DNA from: Deltaproteobacteria bacterium RIFCSPHIGHO2_02_FULL_40_11
GTDB taxonomy: Bacteria; Bdellovibrionota; JACOXK01; 2-02-FULL-40-11
DNA: 6,265 nucleotides
Direction of reading: 5' to 3'
NCBI GenBank assembly: GCA_001798105.1
Contig: MGRI01000068.1
Span: 2,388 to 8,652 of the forward strand
The notes under the pieces are model-generated. The model worked only from the letters and a program-made list of their open reading frames with translations. It was not told the origin of the DNA and did not search any database. Shown piece by piece: positions 6,035 to 6,265 of the stretch. A program made the translations under genes and the position numbers. Position 1 is the stretch's first letter, and each line of letters opens with the position of its first letter.

Positions 6035-6265
6035 GCGCCTTATGGACATTGATTCTTCCACCTGAAATCACCTTGTTTTTAAACGCATCCAAGGGATCTA
6101 CGGTTTCCATTAAAAGTTCGCGTACTTTTAAGGGTGTTAAATCTGGCGCAAAAGACAAAATTAAAGCGGCGGCACCGGCAACGTGGGGAGAAGCCATCGA
6201 GGTTCCATCCATTTCGCCATATTTATTTTCAGGCATGGTTGAATAAATCGAGGTTCCAGGCGCAG
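6012..6265 (-). CDS. Subtilisin-like serine protease, peptidase S8 (C-terminal part; 5' end outside window)
   Basis: The frame is open to the window edge on the minus strand and reads APGTSIYST before the first visible Met (6236-6234), so this Met is internal. The block DGTSMASPHVAGAAALI contains the catalytic Ser of the S8 family (codon TCG at 6200-6198) in its canonical setting. It is followed by LTPLKVRELLMET and a closing GGRINVHKAL, the usual last helix of the subtilase catalytic domain. The protein stops soon after, so it has no C-terminal targeting or repeat domain. Asp and His of the triad and any signal peptide would lie beyond 6265. Most such enzymes are secreted and degrade proteins or mature surface proteins; here export is inferred. 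The TAG stop at 6014-6012 sits just beyond the palindromic repeat, and the gene overlaps the dehydrogenase frame by 23 bp. Confidence 0.92.
   Translation of the reverse strand, partial: APGTSIYSTMPENKYGEMDGTSMASPHVAGAAALILSFAPDLTPLKVRELLMETVDPLDAFKNKVISGGRINVHKALTKLKKN

Noticed and set aside
1..6265. A defence system, CRISPR array, tRNA or transposase gene
   Set aside because: All coding space is accounted for by the six genes listed plus short gaps; no direct-repeat array, tRNA-like fold or transposase motif was seen.

Overview
The window is an AT-leaning bacterial segment with tightly packed genes and no gene-free stretch over about 60 bases. A signal-peptide-bearing outer-membrane beta-barrel and a PBP1B-type murein synthase point to a Gram-negative (diderm) organism. 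The tandem pair of DUF507 proteins fits lineages once grouped as Deltaproteobacteria (Myxococcota, Bdellovibrionota, Desulfobacterota and relatives). The sequence alone does not settle a lower rank.

Layout: (1) 1-581, +, the 3' part of a class I SAM-dependent methyltransferase cut by the window edge. (2) 542-2851, -, a complete bifunctional penicillin-binding protein of the PBP1B type with a TTG start; its 3' end overlaps the methyltransferase by 40 bp. (3) A 60-bp divergent gap. (4) 2912-4844, +, a three-gene operon joined by two ATGA stop/start overlaps: two paralogous DUF507 proteins and then a beta-barrel outer-membrane protein. (5) 4901-6034, +, a leucine/branched-chain amino acid dehydrogenase. 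(6) 6012-6265, -, the C-terminal part of a subtilisin-like serine protease, cut by the window edge.

Cell-envelope functions are prominent (peptidoglycan polymerisation and cross-linking, an outer-membrane barrel, a probably exported protease), together with one amino-acid catabolic enzyme. No defence system, CRISPR array, RNA gene or complete mobile element is visible.

The most unusual spot is the 3' end of the dehydrogenase. A run of ten A (5941-5950) is followed by a 46-bp palindromic, REP-like element (5962-6007) with perfect 12-bp terminal arms. The open frame runs through this element and adds an atypical 27-residue tail. In both other frames a stop follows immediately after the A run (TAG 5952-5954 or TAA 5956-5958). 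The native protein may therefore end near residue 350, with the tail caused by an indel in the A run, by transcript slippage, or by real capture of repeat DNA as coding sequence. The second point of interest is the translational coupling of two cytosolic DUF507 paralogues to an outer-membrane protein.
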